Of a stretch of DNA of 64,000 bases, positions 61,992 to 64,000 are shown piece by piece. Position 1 is the stretch's first letter; each line of letters opens with the position of its first letter. The DNA comes from Brassica napus. Taxonomy: Eukaryota > Streptophyta > Magnoliopsida > Brassicales > Brassicaceae. The position numbers and the translations under genes are program-made. Below the pieces are notes generated by a model, which saw only the letters and a list, made by a program, of their open reading frames with translations, did no database searches and was not told the origin of the DNA. The stretch covers positions 5,975,726 through 6,039,725 of the forward strand of contig NC_063448.1 of the NCBI RefSeq assembly GCF_020379485.1, written 5' to 3'.

Positions 61992-62238
61992 GAGCATCTG
62001 CATCGCAGTATGCTGAGCGTTTCTTATGTGGGGAGGACCCACGATTATTAAAAAAACCGTGTACTATAGCTGCAGAATAAGAAACGTTTGTTTGGTGTAT
62101 CTTGTACTGTTTTGCGGATTCTACGACACGTGGTGATTCACGATTGGTTCTGTTTTTATTTTTTTATTTTAAATCAAATAGAATAAAAAAAATAAAAATA
62201 ATAAGAACCCCATGTGGGTTTTTGGGATGTTGATGCTC
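61992..62238. mobile_element. Tourist-like (Harbinger-type) MITE
   Basis: 247 bp with inverted ends GAGCATCTGCATCGCA and, reverse-complemented on the right, GAGCATCAACATCCCA. The flanks are TAA (61989-61991) and TGA (62239-62241), a TAA-type 3-bp TSD with one mismatch. Noncoding. The GAGCAT tip resembles the right tip of the Harbinger at 28019-32958, a possible but unproved mobilising family. Confidence 0.75.
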
Positions 62239-62241
62239 TGA

Positions 62242-64000
62242 CTAGAGTCTACATACAATATGGGTATCGAACTCACAAATAAGTAATGATTTAAGTGTGT
62301 CCGTCCTTGATCTAGATCTGACCACAAAGGGTTACGATGCCTTCAAATCCGGTCTAAGACTGAAAATATCAAATTATGAATGAACAAATATTAACAAATT
62401 GGATTTTACAAAAAAAAAGAGAAGATATTAACACACTGGATAGGAAAATGTACATTGTTTAGTATTTGATTCAGAAAATCTCAAATTTTTGGACAAAGTA
62501 AAAGTTTGAAAACATGGCACACCTGATATTATTGGATTTTGCATAAATTTGTGTTTTGTTATTAAAACGTGTATGTTTTCTAGTTATCTAGAAGACTAAA
62601 AATCTAAAATATTCTCCAATAATCGCTTAGTGGTGGATGACAAAAAAATCGATAAGTGGTAAAGGCCAAATTTTATAGAACGTTATTGGACTCTCGTCTC
62701 TGGATTTTATAGAACGTTATATTGAAAGCCCAACTTTCATAGCCTTTACACTTTATATACTTTTATACCATCTGCATGGTTTATAGTTTTTTTGTCCAAA
62801 TGTTTACAAAAATAGTAATAACTATTTTTGGCTGATACTTCTTATAGTGATTACCCTCTATCACATGCAATGCCTTAAATCAAAGAAAAGCCCTTAATTT
62901 GTTTGGGGGAAACATAGTATCACCACACTAACAAAAAGTCGAATCTACAATCTTTAGCAGCAGTCTCTGAAAAGAGGAACCGCGTAGATACAAGCTCTTT
63001 ATTGATAGTTTATAATTGGTAAACTGTTCAGACTTGTAGTTTCCACATCTTTGTTCCCTCAATAAAATATAGGATTTGTTCCCTAATTTTTTTGGAGATT
63101 TTTTTACATAGACACCTCTAAATCAAAATAGAAAAATTATGAAAAAATAAAAAATATATATAACCCCAAATTTTTTAATCTGGCCATGCGTATATGTTTT
63201 CTGATTATTTATTTCCCAAAAAATTTCCGGTTATAATACGAAGAAGTTTTTACCAACATTTAGATATTCATTGTTTTGTTTCTATCAAAGCAACCTCATG
63301 ACGTGAATACGGACATGGAGATATGTACGTGCATGCAGTGCCGGTCTGGACTTACATGGTGCCTAAAGCGCATCGAAAAATTGATGCCCCTTAATTATAA
63401 TTACATTTTACTCATTTTTAAATATATAATAAAAAGATATTATTAAATTTGAATTTGTTTCAGAAAAAGTACAAAACCATAAAACGTTATTCATGAAAAA
63501 TACCGCTCTTTACTTTTTTCTTGTAATATTATTGATCAAATTAAATAACTAAGTGGGTCATGTCAGCTTGTTTTCTATTAACAATCTTTTTTATTGATTA
63601 CTAATCTTATTTTTCTGTATTATTCTATATAAACAAAAACACATAAATTGTATAATATGGCAAGACAAGATAAAATTATTTTAACACATCAATATCAGTT
63701 TCACTTTGTGAAGCGTTTATTAGAATCCAAATTCTAATAATTTTATGTGTTCAGATTTCATAAATTCCTAAGAAAATTATAAAAACTTAAAAAAGAAATA
63801 GAAAAAGAGTTAGATCGATGGAAGATAAAATGTGGAATATGAGTAACTGCTAGTTAAGTCAATTGTTATAGCACTTCTTGTATACACAGTCGTTATTCTC
63901 TAGTTAATGGGTCTTTTAAATATATTATATCATTTAACATTGTATTTTAAAATAAAAAGACTAAATTTGTTAGGAAAAGCAAGCATATCGTTCATATCTT
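62242..64000. other. AT-rich spacer with a possible hAT end at 63336
   Basis: No gene seen. CAGTGCCGGTCTGG at 63336-63349 looks like the left tip of a CAGTGCCGGCCC-type hAT element; no matching right end is inside the window. Confidence 0.4.

Noticed and set aside
61728..62016. Overlapping 65-69 codon ORFs on both strands
   Set aside because: No domain, partly inside the Tourist-like MITE; no promoter or splice support.

Overview
This window is plant nuclear DNA. It is AT-rich, has introns, and is dominated by nested transposable elements. The best fit is a Brassicaceae genome, most likely a Brassica or close relative. Three things support this: an 8-cysteine hybrid proline-rich protein gene that closely resembles Arabidopsis AT2G45180 as I remember it, an acidic MATVE-type protein like radish/Arabidopsis vacuolar calcium-binding proteins, and Helitron, CACTA and MULE termini typical of crucifers. 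The species itself is an inference. I see no CRISPR array, operon, rRNA or functional tRNA.

Layout. 1-3189: a Ty1/copia element cut by the window start, with int/RT/RNase H and a 3' LTR. 4713-5476: a short hAT-type element with an 8-bp target-site duplication (TSD). 5533-13254: a Helitron split by a CACTA transposon (CACTA-1, 6568-12936) with two damaged genes. 13335-19632: a second copia element of the same family in the opposite orientation, complete with LTRs and TSD but with decayed pol. 20201-25284: MITEs, SINE-like pieces, one clear SINE, a 5'-truncated LINE and an HyPRP pseudogene. 25917-26330: an intact HyPRP host gene. 28019-32958: a PIF/Harbinger element whose Myb-like ORF1 is intact but whose transposase is broken. 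35234-36737: a second hAT-type element and a MULE foldback element with telomere-like repeats. 37174-38024: an intact two-exon gene for a very acidic protein.

39410-59955 is one 20.5-kb nested block. The outer element is a minus-strand LARD-like LTR element: 0.6-kb LTRs, initiator-Met-type primer site and no recognisable gag or pol. A second CACTA element (CACTA-2, 40640-49004) has inserted into it; its TNP2 transposase can be spliced by eye into an uninterrupted 1,100-codon frame. A young Gypsy-type element (50025-57054) has also inserted; it encodes only Gag plus protease and its LTRs carry a dense palindromic GAGCGAC array. LTR divergence agrees with the nesting order (about 3 % for the outer element, about 0.5 % for the inner). 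The last 4 kb hold another MULE foldback element, a Tourist-like MITE and AT-rich spacer.

Only two loci look like functional host genes. The most notable items are the gag-protease-only element with its structured LTR and its recent insertion, and the apparently intact CACTA transposase. All boundaries were read by eye from terminal motifs and TSDs; no database search was run.
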